The notes under the pieces: generated by a model | Told to the model about the DNA's origin: nothing | The model's database searches: none | The model's input: the letters and a program-made list of their open reading frames with translations, nothing else | Part shown: piece after piece, positions 22,559 through 33,785 of the stretch | How positions within the stretch are numbered: the first letter of the stretch is position 1 | Layout: the number at the start of each line of letters is the position of its first letter | Source of the DNA: Apus apus | Lineage: Eukaryota > Chordata > Aves > Apodiformes > Apodidae | NCBI RefSeq assembly: GCF_020740795.1 | Contig: NC_067287.1 | Span: 17,127,501-17,191,500 of the forward strand | Length of the DNA stretch: 64,000 nucleotides | Reading direction: 5' to 3' | Program-made: the position numbers and the translations under genes

Positions 22559-24215
22559 GCTGCGATCTGCCCTCCCCACTCATGGGACAGGCTGCTCACA
22601 CCTGCTCATCGCTCCCAAGGACTGACTGGAGACTTGCCGTGAGTCACGCGATCTCTTGCCCAGTGGAACGGACGGCTGTCCTAGCCCTGCAGGAGGCAGC
22701 CCTGGCTCCTGCTGCCCCATCGCTCGCTCAGCAGAGGCTGTGAGTCTCTCTCCTCTTGGACCTGGTGGGCTGAGAGATGCCTCTCACATCCCAAAGCTGT
22801 GTGGGTACCAAGTGCCCATAGGTTAGGGGTTTGCCCCCTCCCTGCTGGAGGCAGCCTGTGCCTAGTCTCCAGGTGGTGAAGGGGGGCCATTCCAGCTGGT
22901 GCCACTTTGTCCCCCTCCGCTACCATGAAGCTTGGATGTCTCATCACCGTGTGCCACCAAGCAGACACAAGGATGTGCTGGATGCTGCCTGCAGATGGCC
23001 AGCGGGCCCCCCCCCCCGGTCAGCAGCCTCATTGCTTGGCTGGTGGATGCCTTGCTTCTCCTCCCTCTGCCTCCTTCCAGGAGTGCTCATGCTGGGTCTA
23101 TGCCACAGCTCCTGGCCCACAGGCTTACTGCAGCCTGGCAGATGGACAAGGAGGGACCAGTACTCTGGCCCCATCTTGCAGACCATTATCTGCCTAGTCA
23201 CCTTCCCACAGGACTGTTTTCAGCTCTTGATTGAAAAGGAAAACTGCACAGGGAAGAGAGGCTTGGGGGCAAGCAGGTGTCCTGAAGCCTCAGCTGTCTA
23301 TCCTTCAGGGACTAGGAGGAGGTCTGTGCCATTCTGCACCTCCATGAAGGCTGCAGGGGTAAAATCTCATTGCAGGGCTGTGTCCCAGTTCCTGATCCTC
23401 ATGTTCCTGCCCCTGAGAACAAACTGTAAAGAAGCTGTACAAGAGATGTAGTGGTGGAGTACAAAACAGTCCTTTGGGTCACTTCCCTTTCGCTGTGCAG
23501 TGATCCACTGGGGCAAGCTCCCTGCAGTCCAACAAGGAAGTCACTGAAAGCCCCAGCCCCAATTCTGCTGCCATACCAGGGTGACCTTTCATGTCCAGAG
23601 GTCCCCTCTAACTGGGAATTCGCAGCATTCAGTGTGCCCAGCATTCAGCTCCTGTCACCTCTGGGCAGCTCTGAACACCTTTCTGCCAGGTAGGGCTGTT
23701 CCTGGGGTCTCTCTGGGCCAGCAGCCCCTGTTCAGAGCTGCCTCGGAAACCACTGACAGTGCCCTTGCTGCCCATGGCAGCTCCGAGGGTAGTGCCAGAG
23801 GAGACGGGCACCCCAGCCTCTTCCTGATGGTTGGAGCCAGAGTGGCCTTGCGGAGGAGGCTGAGATGCTCACTCCACCATTGGGTTTAGGACAAGCCACT
23901 GCCCCATTTCCCACTTTTCAACCTGGCTCTTGTGAGAGATGGTGGATGTTTAATTGCTGGGAGGGTCCAACACCTTCCCTGGGAGGCTGCAGAAATATCC
24001 CACCAGAGAGAGAAACCCCTGCCCATGGCAGGTTCCTGCCCCACAGCCTGGCTCCCTGCAGGGTCTGGGGCAGAGAGACGAGTATCTCTGTGTGTCTGTG
24101 GCCATGTGTGTCCTGTTCTCCCCATGTAGTGTAGGAGGCCTGTTGTCGCTGTGCATTGTGACTCCTCTGACTGTAGTGGAAGCAGCTACACCAATAAACT
24201 TGTCACAGAAACCAT
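22559..24215 (+). other. SLC4A3: SLC4A3 3'UTR
   Basis: About 1.66 kb of GC-rich sequence without coding character follows the stop. It includes a short C homopolymer near 23008-23018. It should end just after the AATAAA at 24193. Confidence 0.75.
24193..24198 (+). terminator. SLC4A3: Polyadenylation signal AATAAA of SLC4A3
   Basis: A canonical hexamer followed within 20-45 bases by a T/GT-rich stretch (gtctggctctctgcttttgttgg). It is the first canonical signal after the stop that I see on this strand. Confidence 0.75.
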
Positions 24216-24424
24216 GTCTGGCTCTCTGCTTTTGTTGGTTAATTGGCAAAAAATGCAACTGATTGAAATTCCCCAACACAAAACTGTTTCTTGCCCACTA
24301 TAGCAGCCAGTGAGGGAGCAAGCCCCCGCGGCAACGGGGATATCACATGGTGATGGGTTGAACGTTCTCCAGTAGGGCTCTCCTGAGTGCTGCTGGGAAT
24401 AGGCAGTGGTCCCACCTCCTGTGG

Positions 24425-24598
24425 TCAGGGTTGCTGGCTGCTCCTGGGACTGGCTGCTGCTGTGGGACATGTGGCAGAAGTCTGAGCCCACCGGGGCACA
24501 GGGGTGGTGGCCATTCCCCTTCGGAGCCAGGCTTGCTGCGGGGTGGGCGGCACCTGGTCCCACAGCATCCTTTCCAGGTCCCAGCAGCGCTGCTGAAC
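24425..24598 (-). CDS. Terminal exon of the unrecognised minus-strand gene
   Basis: 174 nt in phase 0, from VQQRCWDLERMLWDQV to a Ser/Pro-rich tail ending SSQQP and stop at 24427-24425. The first half is amphipathic helix; the tail looks unstructured. The polypyrimidine tract before the acceptor is strong. Confidence 0.72.
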   Translation of the reverse strand, partial: VQQRCWDLERMLWDQVPPTPQQAWLRRGMATTPVPRWAQTSATCPTAAASPRSSQQP

Positions 24599-26032
24599 CT
24601 GTAGGAGAGGAAGCAGCATGGGTACCCAGCTCCTGAGAATCTAGGTGGGCATGAATGCTCCCTGCAGGCTGCTCCACCACATTGGGAAATGCCCCCTCAC
24701 ATCCCCACTCCTGAACGCATAGGGCTGCCCGGTGGTCCATTAATTTTAATTGGAGAGGCTATGGCCCTGGCTAGTCCTGCAAGACCTGTGTCTCCACCTT
24801 GATGTTCAGTCCTTTCCACCAACCTACTCAGTCACCTGCCCATGGCAATGACCCCCCCTCTTGCCCTGGGACACAGGGCTAGGAGTGCAAGCAGAGTCAA
24901 TGTGTGCCCCTTACCACATTGATCCTACGGATAAGGATGGGCCTGACCTCCAGCTCCAGCAGCCAGTCAGCCTCCAGAATACTATGGTGGTACTCCTCCA
25001 GCTCCAGGCTCTTCTGCACCTCCTCAGCCAGAGCAGCCTGGTGCCAGTGATCTCCTGTCTCCGGGCTCTGCCAAGGCAGGGCCAGCTCTCTCCCCTTGTT
25101 CTGCTGCTGCATGCGCAGGGCATGGATGCGCTGGACAACATGACGAACCTGGTCACACAGGGTGTTTGCCCGCTCCCCACGGTGCAGCAGGGCCAGCAGC
25201 TCCTCCCGGCTCTTCTGCAGCTGGGCCCACAGCACCTCAGGCCTGCTGCCCATGTCCTGGAGTTGCAGCAGGGGAGAGCTGGGCTGCCAGGGTACTCTGC
25301 CATGCAGTGGGAGCTGCACAGTCCTGGGAGCCAGCTGTGCTGGCTGCTGTGGCAGTGATGGTGGTGGTGATATTGATGGTGCTGATGGTGGTGATGGTGG
25401 TAGGGAGAGGCTGTACCTGTTACGGTGGAGATGGACCCACTGCCGGGCCAGCTCTGCTGTGGCCAAGCTCTGGTGAAAGACATCAGGGACCAGCCTCAAG
25501 ACCTTCACAAAGGGCCCGATGCTGGCGAAGCCACGCAGGTCACACAGGCTCTGGGGGCTGAAGACCCACTCGCTGAGGGGCCCCCCTTGCAGCAGCAGCC
25601 CCCAGTTGCGCCGGTGCATGAAGAGCTGTGCAGCCAGATGCGGAATGGATGTCTTGGGGGACAACTGGGCAGGGTGAGTTGCGGGCTCCTCATGCACATA
25701 CAGATTCTCACAGAGCGGGGCCACCACCCTGGTGTCAAACTTCTCCTTCAGAATTCTCAGGTGCTGCAGATAGGAGGCCAGCCAGCCCACGTAACTGGCC
25801 ACATCAGTGCTGGCCGAGCCAGGCTGGTGCTGGGAGAGTCTCTGCAGGTGCTGCCAGCTCTCCACCTGCCCTGACGGGCTCTGTGGCAGCACCAGCAGCA
25901 GCACCTGGTACAGGTTGCGCAGGTCAAAGCCCTGCTGGCACTGCTGTACGTGCCCCACGAAGGCGCCGATCTCCCCCTCCAAGGCAGAGTAGAGGGCCTC
26001 CATGGGTGAACACGGTGATGGAGAGGAGGTAG
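24425..26032 (-). CDS. Unrecognised gene, 3' two coding exons (helical, Leu/Gln-rich protein)
   Basis: The minus-strand exon 26032-24915 (1118 nt) has acceptor tcccag/CT and donor AATGTG/gtaagg. It joins in phase 0 across a 316-bp intron to a terminal exon 24598-24425, which has acceptor cctctcctacag. Together they encode 429 complete codons plus stop. Visible parts: MEALYSALEGEIGAFVGHV, a region with FDTRVVAPLCENLYVHEE, then HRRNWGLLLQGGPLSEWVF, a Ser/Pro-rich low-complexity stretch (encoded by the GGT/GAT-rich run 25345-25410), and coiled-coil-like C-terminal helices. There is no signal peptide or membrane span. I do not recognise the family and assign no function. The length of uninterrupted frame, the clean splice sites and the protein-like composition argue for a real gene. 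The exon enters in phase 1, so either an upstream exon exists or translation starts at the Met codon at 26003. It is tail-to-tail with SLC4A3. Confidence 0.8.
24915..26032 (-). CDS. Large internal exon of the unrecognised minus-strand gene
   Basis: 1118 nt made of two bases completing a phase-1 codon plus 372 codons, ending exactly in phase 0 at a GTAAGG donor. In-frame sequence before the Met at 26003 is open back to the acceptor and closed by TGA just beyond it, as expected for an exon edge. Confidence 0.78.
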
Positions 26033-29000
26033 CTGGGATTGCAGCTCACCCACACAGACCTGAGCCCCAGATGCACTGGAACATGCACTGCACCAGGATG
26101 AGATGCACGGGCTGGTGCTGGTGGGATTGCTGCAGGGGTCTGGTTTGGTTCATGAGCATGGGCTTAGCCACCAGACAGTGCTAGCAAAGGCTGCTGTGCT
26201 GCTTTGAAGGATGGAACACGTGGCCAGCTCAAATGAGTTGGTCTTGGTCTTACTTCTCACCTGCTGGAGAGAAGACAGCAGGTGAGTGGGGAGTAGGGCA
26301 ACAGGGATGAGTTGGGGCAGAAGGAGTGAGGAAGCTGCAAGGGATGAGCTCAGAAGGGTACTCCTGCAGAACCTGAGAGGTAGAGGCTGCTGGGTGCTGC
26401 CACGCCAGGGATCATGCTGGTGCAGCACAGGGAGAGGCATGCCAGGGGATGCAGAGTGGAGAATAGCCTGGATGTCTGCAGACCTCCAGCTGCTCTGGGG
26501 GATGCTGTGGGGAGGGGTAAGTGTCCTCTTGCTCTGTAGAAGGGGACTTGATCATGCCAGACCAGATCTGCACTCTGACTAACAGATTCTCCCACCTCTT
26601 TGCTGTTAAAGAAGAGGTTTATCTTTACAAGAATAAGCAGCCACCCTTGACTGTCTGGAAAACTAAAAATAGGAGGTCAGTTCCAAAACTATCAAGTGTA
26701 TTATTTTAAACTATCGTGTATTTAGGCAAACTATTTGGGTTTGTGTTTCTGCCACTGGGTTCAAGTATGCTCAAGCTATCTTCTCCAGCTATTTTTATTC
26801 TCTGCAGTCAGGAGGGACTGGCACTTCTCTGTTGTGAGATATCACTGGCACCCATTCCCATGGCTATTTAGCTGAGAAGTTAAGGAAGTTGCTGGCTAAG
26901 ACCATCCCACAACAAAAATGATAACCAGTGCCACTGGCAAAGTTTCCCCTTTCCCCTGTATGCCTGGTAGTCCTTCCCTGGGCTCTGTCTGCTTTCCAGG
27001 CACCCAAGTGTCATTAAAATATTTTTCTTCATTTTTCCTCTTCCCGGTAAGGAGGAGATTGTGAGCCTTGCACCTGAGAGGGCAGGTAAGAATGGCATGA
27101 GGTGACAGCACAGCACATTCCTTGCATTGTGAGCAGGCAGGGGAGAGAGCAGCTTCAGTGGCATTCACCTTCTCCAACACCTGTCTGCAACTGGCTTCGT
27201 TTAAAAGTGAGTTGCACCGGTTTGAGGGGAGCAGAGCTGATGCTGAGGGGGAAGACGCCTGTGCATGAAGCCCCAGAGACCAGCTAAAGAGCATCCCCAG
27301 CTCGCGGGAGCGGGGATCCAGCACTGCACGTCACTGCAGCAGACGCTGAGGACCACCAGGGAGTACTGCTGAGCACCGGCAGCAGCGCACACCCCTGCCG
27401 TGGCTCCAGCCCCACATTCTCTGCCCTCTTCTGCTCTCCATCCACCTCCCCTCTGCATCACTCAAAAGAAGGGACTCACCAGCATCAGGAGAGGCACCAG
27501 GGAGAGAAGAAAGGGCTGAGATGGGCCCTGCTGCCTGCCAGGGAAGGAACCTGCCCTCCTCAGTCACAGACACAAACCTTGCTCCCCATGGGAACGGCAG
27601 GTTCAGACGTGTTCCTCACAACAGAGCCAGCCTTTCCTGGAGCCGGTTGCCAGCCCCACAGGCATTGTCACAGAGTTACAGGGGAGAGATGCAGCTCCCT
27701 ATAGCCCCTTTCCCTCATACAGGTGTTCGCAAAGGATGCTTCTCTCACAGGAATGCCTGGATCCTGGGCATGGGCTTGGATAGTGTGTTTCTTTGATACA
27801 AGTGAGTACTCCTGCGCACAGCCCTGAATTTGTCCCAACAACTTGCCTGGCAAGCTCCCCTGCTCCATAGTCTTGGACATTTCACCGCCTGCCTGCTGCC
27901 TTGTGCTTCTGTTGTGTCAATCCGGGTGTATTGTCCTTGCAGGGCTCTTCTGCCCTCTGGCTCTCTGAGGTGCCTGTGCTGGGACTGCTCCCCAAAGGGA
28001 CCCTTAAGGAAGTAAACGGTGCCTCAAAGGAGTGAGAAGGTGAAATGGGAACAAATCCTGCTAGAAACCTCTGACAGGGACAGCTTCCCTGGAACTTGGG
28101 TCTGGCCCTGACAGTTCCTCTTGTACCTCCACCTGGCTGACCATGGGAGTGGGGGCTTTACTATGATGTTTCAGCCCTGCTCCATGAGCAAGTTCTGGCC
28201 TTGGAGAGCTGGCCAGGGCTCTGCTCAGCCCTCCTGCCAGGAGTCAGAACCCTGGAGGGAACCAGGGGCCCCTGGCTGCAAACTGGGGACAATGCTAGGA
28301 CATTGCTCCTGTGACAGTACAAGGTTCCCCTGTCCCAGCGCACACTGACCTTGCTGTGCAGAGACAGTTCATGTGAGCTCCCCTGCAGAGAGGGGCAATG
28401 CTGCTGTAAGGCTGGAGGGTCGGGGCGGTGGGGGGTAGGAGAGGCTGGGGAGTGGCAGGTGTCTGCTGTGACAGGCTCTCATCCCCAGCAAGGACAGGCA
28501 GTCAGATGCTGGGGCCGGTTCCTGGTGCTCTGAGGTGGACTCACTTTTCAGCCCTGAAATGCACCTTGAAACTGGGCACTCTGACAGACAGGAGACAGCG
28601 CAGAAATTATTTTGCAGGCTGAAGCTGCATGTGAGAGATCAGGAAGAGGAAATGTACTGAGCTCTGGCTTCCAGCACCCATCAGCAGACCTTGGCCACGG
28701 CCGGGGGTAGTGATAAGATGCTGTTTAACCTCCTTGCTTGCCTGCCTGGATTTATCGTGCAGCCAGAGACAGAGAGCTACCCATGCCTGGTAAAACAGCC
28801 CAGCCTCAGAAACAACTGCACCACAGCTGGCTGACACACTTTCTACAGCTTGAATCTGGCAGTAATGGTATCTGTGAGCAAAGCCCTGCTTATACACTCA
28901 GTTAAGCAGAATTCGTAATGCCGTTTGTAACAGAGCCATCTGTGACCTCTACAACATCATGCCATTAATAGCAAGGCTTGGTCTGGGTCAAACAAAAGCA

Positions 29001-30439
29001 GGGCAGGCTTAGTAGGAAAGGAAATTAGGTGGATGTGCTTGGCTGGCCTCATCCTCGCTCGTTCCTACTGTAATTATAGCCTTGTGCAGCTCAGCTCTCT
29101 TATTCAACCATCTTGCCGCCAGAACTGCATTTCTTGTGACCGAGGTGTAAAAGCCACACATGGATACATTTTGGCCCCAGGCAAATCTGCAGCAGCATGA
29201 AGGGAGTCATGGTAGAGAACCTTGGCTTGTTGCTGCTGGGAGCTGGAGGAAAGGGTCTGGCTAGGGGAACAAGATTGGGACCCCTTTCTGCAGAGAAAGC
29301 TGGAGATACCTGATTATGCTTTTGGTCCATCCAGCATGGCCAAGTGCAGATGGGGCTGATAGAAGGTCACAGCTGGTGCTGGCCCCAATGGCACAGCTCA
29401 GAAGGATACTTGAGAGGCCAAGCGGTGGCATGCAGTGACAGTGGGGTGCACCTTCCCAGCAGCCGCCCTCTGAGCCCGTCTGTTCCAGCTCTCTGCTCTT
29501 GTACTCAGGCTGAAAATGAAGAAGACCTCCTGTTTTCCTGACCTACAGAGCAAGGGCAGGCCTGGAGGCCGTTCTTGTGCCTGGACAGGATAAAAAGGTT
29601 TTCCTGCTATGGTCAGATTAAGCAGTGGCACAGCCACCCTTGGCCTGAGCTCTGCAGCACGCAAGGGCAGTGCCCTGTGCTGCAGGGTGACAGGCTAGAT
29701 GCTGCTGATGGCTGAAGTGAGACAGGAGCCAGCAGGGTGCCCAGGACAGATAAATACCCCCCACCCTGCATTGGTCCCCCTCTCAAGGAGGGATACCCCC
29801 TCCTGCTCCCACTCTCTGGGGGAGCAGGTGCTGCAGTGCTTGGTGTGACCCCATGAAAGCCACTCCAGGTGACCTTAATCACATTCCTCTGGAGCTGGGA
29901 CACATCTGGTACAAACATGATCCTGTCCCCAAGGAGCTCAGGCTAATTCCTGCTGCAGAGCTCCAGAGCAGCCCTGTGCAAGGAGAGCTTCAGCATGGCT
30001 TTGATTGCCACCATCCTCACCTTGCAGGGATAGGGCTGGCTTGCAAATGCTGGGAAAGGAGGGGAGGTCCACAGCTTTGTGCTGAACTGGGGCAGTGTGA
30101 GCCCTGAGCTGGTCTGAGCAGACCCTGCCCAGGTCTGAGCTGTGGCTGGGCTCCCTGCAGGCTGGGAACAGGAGAAGGGAGGAACTGGTCATTTTTAAAC
30201 CGATTTTAAGCAATTGTGAAACTGGAGCAGGGAGGGGGTAAGGGCTGTGGGGACAGTGCTTGCCCTGCTGTGTGTCCTCTTCCCCTCACACATGTGCAGT
30301 GTGTGGCGGGAGAGCATCTCAGTGTCTGGTGCTCTGCCAGGGTCAAGCCACTTCTGCAAGGGGACAAGCTTCATTTTTGGTCACTGCTTCTCAGTAGTTC
30401 TTACCCTTTGGAGAACCTTCTCCTGACTGCTCTGTGCAA

Positions 30440-30500
30440 CACCGGGCAGCCCTTCTGAGGAGCTGGATGAGTTACAGGGGCCAGAGCCTGAGTGATGTGC
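30440..30500 (+). repeat. Copy A of a 61-bp repeat pair
   Basis: From caccgggcagccctt to gagtgatgtgc. It aligns without gaps to 34086-34146 with 9 mismatches in 61 (about 85%), and the flanks diverge. It is not a family I recognise. Confidence 0.75.
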
Positions 30501-30757
30501 TTTGAGCCAGGGGGGATCTGATGACCCTGGCAAAGGAGCAGGACCTGCCAGTGGGGGCTGCAATGGCTGCCCTCCTCTTGCATCCATGCCTCCCCATGCC
30601 CCCAGCTGGGTCCAAAGTATCCTGCCTCTGCTGCCAGCTCTCCCTAGTGAGATCATCTCAGGGACGATAGTGAAGGAGATCAGTTCCCCACACTATGAGT
30701 GCGGCTTTGATGCACCATTGGGGAGGTGGCACCCACAGCTGAGGTGTCACAGCTCAC

Positions 30758-30827
30758 CTCCTTGCAGGTGATGGGAGAGCAAGGCTAGCAGATCCTCGCT
30801 GCCAGCAGTGAGGGCATGCAGGCCTGC
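30758..30827 (-). CDS. Candidate upstream exon of the minus-strand gene
   Basis: A 70-nt segment between ggcag and GGAG/gtgagc encodes AGLHALTAGSEDLL followed by ALLSHHLQG. It leaves in phase 1, which is the entry phase of the large exon at 26032. The sequence is helical and protein-like, but the segment is short and the 4.7-kb gap to the next exon is unsupported by transcripts. Could be chance. Confidence 0.3.
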
Positions 30828-33355
30828 CTGCCTCCCAGCCATGTGCCAGACCCGTGGCAGAGGAGGAAATTATGATATTGTCTGGTGTCCAGCAGGAATT
30901 CCTGCCTCAGCTTGTTCCTGCCAGTCCTCCGTCGACCTTCCCTCGGTGTGGAAAGCCCAGCAGGAAGCTGACTCACTGTCTGCTGCTGCTGCCACAACTG
31001 GGTGTGGGGCTCTGCTGCCTGTAGCACCACTTTTCTCAAATGCAGGCATAGCTCATCGCCCAGACCCCCAGCACCCTCCTGCCCTGGCTCTCCTCTTCCA
31101 GGACCCGGCTCTCTGCCAACAGCCAGAGGACAACAGCCAGGGTGCCCTGGTTTCTGTGCCATCTGCACCTGGGCTAGCAGAAGGACTGGGAGCTTGCTGG
31201 GATGCTGGCACCACTGCCAAATACACAGGCAGCACTGCTGCACCAGGCTTAGGGCAGGAGGCAGCCCTGAGGTAGGGAGAGGGTTTGATGGGCTGGAGAG
31301 GGGGTCCTCTGCTCCTGGGCAGGGAGTCCATGGCAGCTTTCAGTGACTGCTTCATGTTTGCCACATTGCTGATGTGACAGGCAGCCCCAGAGCTGCTGGG
31401 GTGCAGAGGTGAGGTGCTAGACATGTGGTGATGGCAGTCTGGGCAGACAGTCATAGCAAGTCAGCACTTGCTTGCTTATCAAAGCTCTACAAAGAAGCAG
31501 CTGGTGGTGGCCACCCCTCCCCAGCAAGCAGCACCTAAAGAGAATCAAGAGACAATTAAGTCGTCCTCAGCTCCAGCTGGGCTGCATGAATGTAAGACTA
31601 ACAATTTAATCCTGTAACAGGAAGGAGCTAATATCAGGCATAAGTTTCTTATTAAGATTCTTGCCACTTTTCCTACCAGGCAGATGGAGCACAAGGATAA
31701 CAGCATCAGTCACTGATGCTGTCTTTGAGGAATCCAACATTTACTGCCTGGACAGTTTGGAAAGCTACTTTGTTCTGAGAACAGAGTCAAGCTACCTATT
31801 TCTTCCCTCCCATAATGTGTCACTTGACAGTTTTGTCAATACTAAAAACTGTGTGTTTTGAAAGGTTTGCTCTTTACCTTAGCCTGGGCTTTTCAAGCCC
31901 TGCTGTCCCTCTGACTCAGAGCTGCAAGTCAATCTGGCAGGCTGGAGCCCAGCAATGCATGTGCTGCACCACTCACTGTGCTGAAAACTGCAGCAGTTAC
32001 AGGCTTAGAAATTTTTTTCCATGGGGTGTGTCTGAGAGCTGATGAATGGGGAAGGGAGCTCCCAAGGACCCTAGCCTGGGAAACAAGGGTAAGGCCCTGA
32101 GTTTATGATGAATGCATTTGGGTTGCTTGGTGTGTTTGCTGGGAACAGGTTTGCTGCTAACTTGCCTTTTCACTTCATTGTCAGATTTCTCTTAACATGC
32201 AGCTGTGAGGGTCATGCCTTGAGGGGCAATCCAGCCCTGGATGACAGGAGCTACCGCCAAAGTGTCCCCACTGGAGAAGTCTGGGAAGGGACATCTGATG
32301 CTGGAGAGAGATGCCTACTGGTGGACACCCTTGGCAGACAGGCAGAAGAGGTAAAGCCTATGTGTGCTCCTCAACTTTCCTATGACTGTGAGCAGCTCCA
32401 CAGCCCCCTGGTGACCACCCAAAAGGGAGCAGCTGGACAGCTGAAATGATCTGCAAAAGCAGCTATAGCAGAGGAGGAATTGTCCTCCTATGGGGAGAAG
32501 GCTGGCTGTGGCAGAAACCACCTGATGACAAATGCATGGCTGCAGAGGGGACTGTCAAGGACACATCACTATTGAGTGATCTAATCCCCTTCACTAACAG
32601 GGTAATTGGCCTTGCGGATAGAAGTATTAGATGGGAGATAAGGACTGCAGTTAGGCTCTGGTGCCGTCTTGCATGATGTTTTAGTAAAGCAGGGAAAGTT
32701 GTGTAGATTAGGCTAATCTAGTGCAAGTAGCAAAGAGGTTGCATAGTCATGGCCAGGGTAACTCCCAGTGACTTGGTGTCAAAAATGGAAGGACACATGA
32801 CAGCAGCACATATCAGGAAACCTTACCAAAAAGTCCAGAGAATGAAGGTAGAAGAAGCTGGTGATGGTGGTAGTCACTGGTCTCTGTTGGGTGGCCTAAG
32901 TGTGACTCTGTCTTGTGGCACCTCACTGTCACCTCACTCCAAACACCGTATCTTTTAAGAAGTTCTGAGGGCACATCATTCACCCAAAAAAATAACAATC
33001 CCAATCCCAAAGACTTTGCCCTCCTTCTTTCTTTCGTAATAAATATATGATTTCTTACTGCTGCATGAAACACTCCCCACAGTGTAGGTACTCATGGACT
33101 ATGATCTGGCCACATTTTTTCTGACAGATTTCACCTGGCCTCTTGCTCTATGCCAGCTGCTCCAGATAGGAGCGAGAAAATTCTGACATGCTGTCAGGAT
33201 TCCTGTTAACCGTGCCTCTCACTCTACCATTCTACGTTGATCTGCTGAAGGGGACTGTCAACCCAAAATACGTCCTATTTCAGATAAAAACAGCTGTCCT
33301 TCCAAACTCCATGCTTGGCTGCTGTGGCTGTATACAGAGGCTATCCCTCTTCCCG

Positions 33356-33411
33356 GGGAAGGGCTAGTGACAGCTGGGCTTGATGATCTTAAAGGTCTTC
33401 CTCTATGATTC
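33356..33411 (+). repeat. CR1 3'-end remnant
   Basis: The segment gggctagtga...gggcttgatgatcttaaagg through ctatgattcc matches the last bases of CR1 in sense orientation. It lies directly against the CpG island. Confidence 0.75.
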
Positions 33412-33764
33412 CCCGCTGCATATTCGTTTGTGGCACTGGCCGCTCGGGCTCAGCCGGCGCCTCCCGCACCCCGAACCCTTCTCAGCACCCCTCTCTCGAG
33501 ATGCTGGCTCCTCCCCAGCAAGCGTCACCCACCTCCCCTGCTCCCAAACGCTCAAGTACAGACCACGACGGCCGGCCCCGCCGCAGCGGCCGCGCTCCCC
33601 GGGGCGGAGCGGGGCGGAGCGGGGCTGCCCGGCCGCTCCCCGCTGCCCGCGGCCGGCGAGGCGGAGCCAGCCAGGAGCGGGGGGGCGAGCCGTGCCCGTA
33701 CCCGCCGGGCTGGGAGCCGGGCTGAGAGCCGGCCGGGAGCGCTCCGGGCGGGGCGGCACCGCCG

Positions 33765-33785
33765 ATGGACGCCTCTTTGCGCCAG
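33765..33785 (+). CDS. MYO10-like exon 1 (seven codons)
   Basis: gccgATGG start context, MDASLRQ, donor CGCCAG/gtgggc, phase 0. It is recognised by position in the CpG island, phase, and resemblance to the equally short MYO10 N-terminus. Confidence 0.8.

Larger units (their letters stand above)
26033..33355. other. Intergenic region or upstream introns of the minus-strand gene
   Basis: Moderate GC, with many short open frames but none with two credible splice sites except the candidate at 30758-30827. It holds the first half of a 61-bp repeat pair (30440-30500). No RNA gene was recognised. Confidence 0.5.

Noticed and set aside
22831..23451. 206-codon open frame after the SLC4A3 stop
   Set aside because: Lies in the 3'UTR, has no family resemblance and no splice signals.
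25166..25874. Plus-strand open frames of 131 and 149 codons
   Set aside because: Shadows of the large minus-strand exon. Only the minus frame has exact exon-phase bookkeeping and a continuing terminal exon.
30785..31243. 152-codon minus-strand open frame with Gln-rich helical sequence
   Set aside because: Some protein-like patches, but no pair of phase-compatible splice sites that I could defend. Only the short segment 30758-30827 was kept as a candidate.
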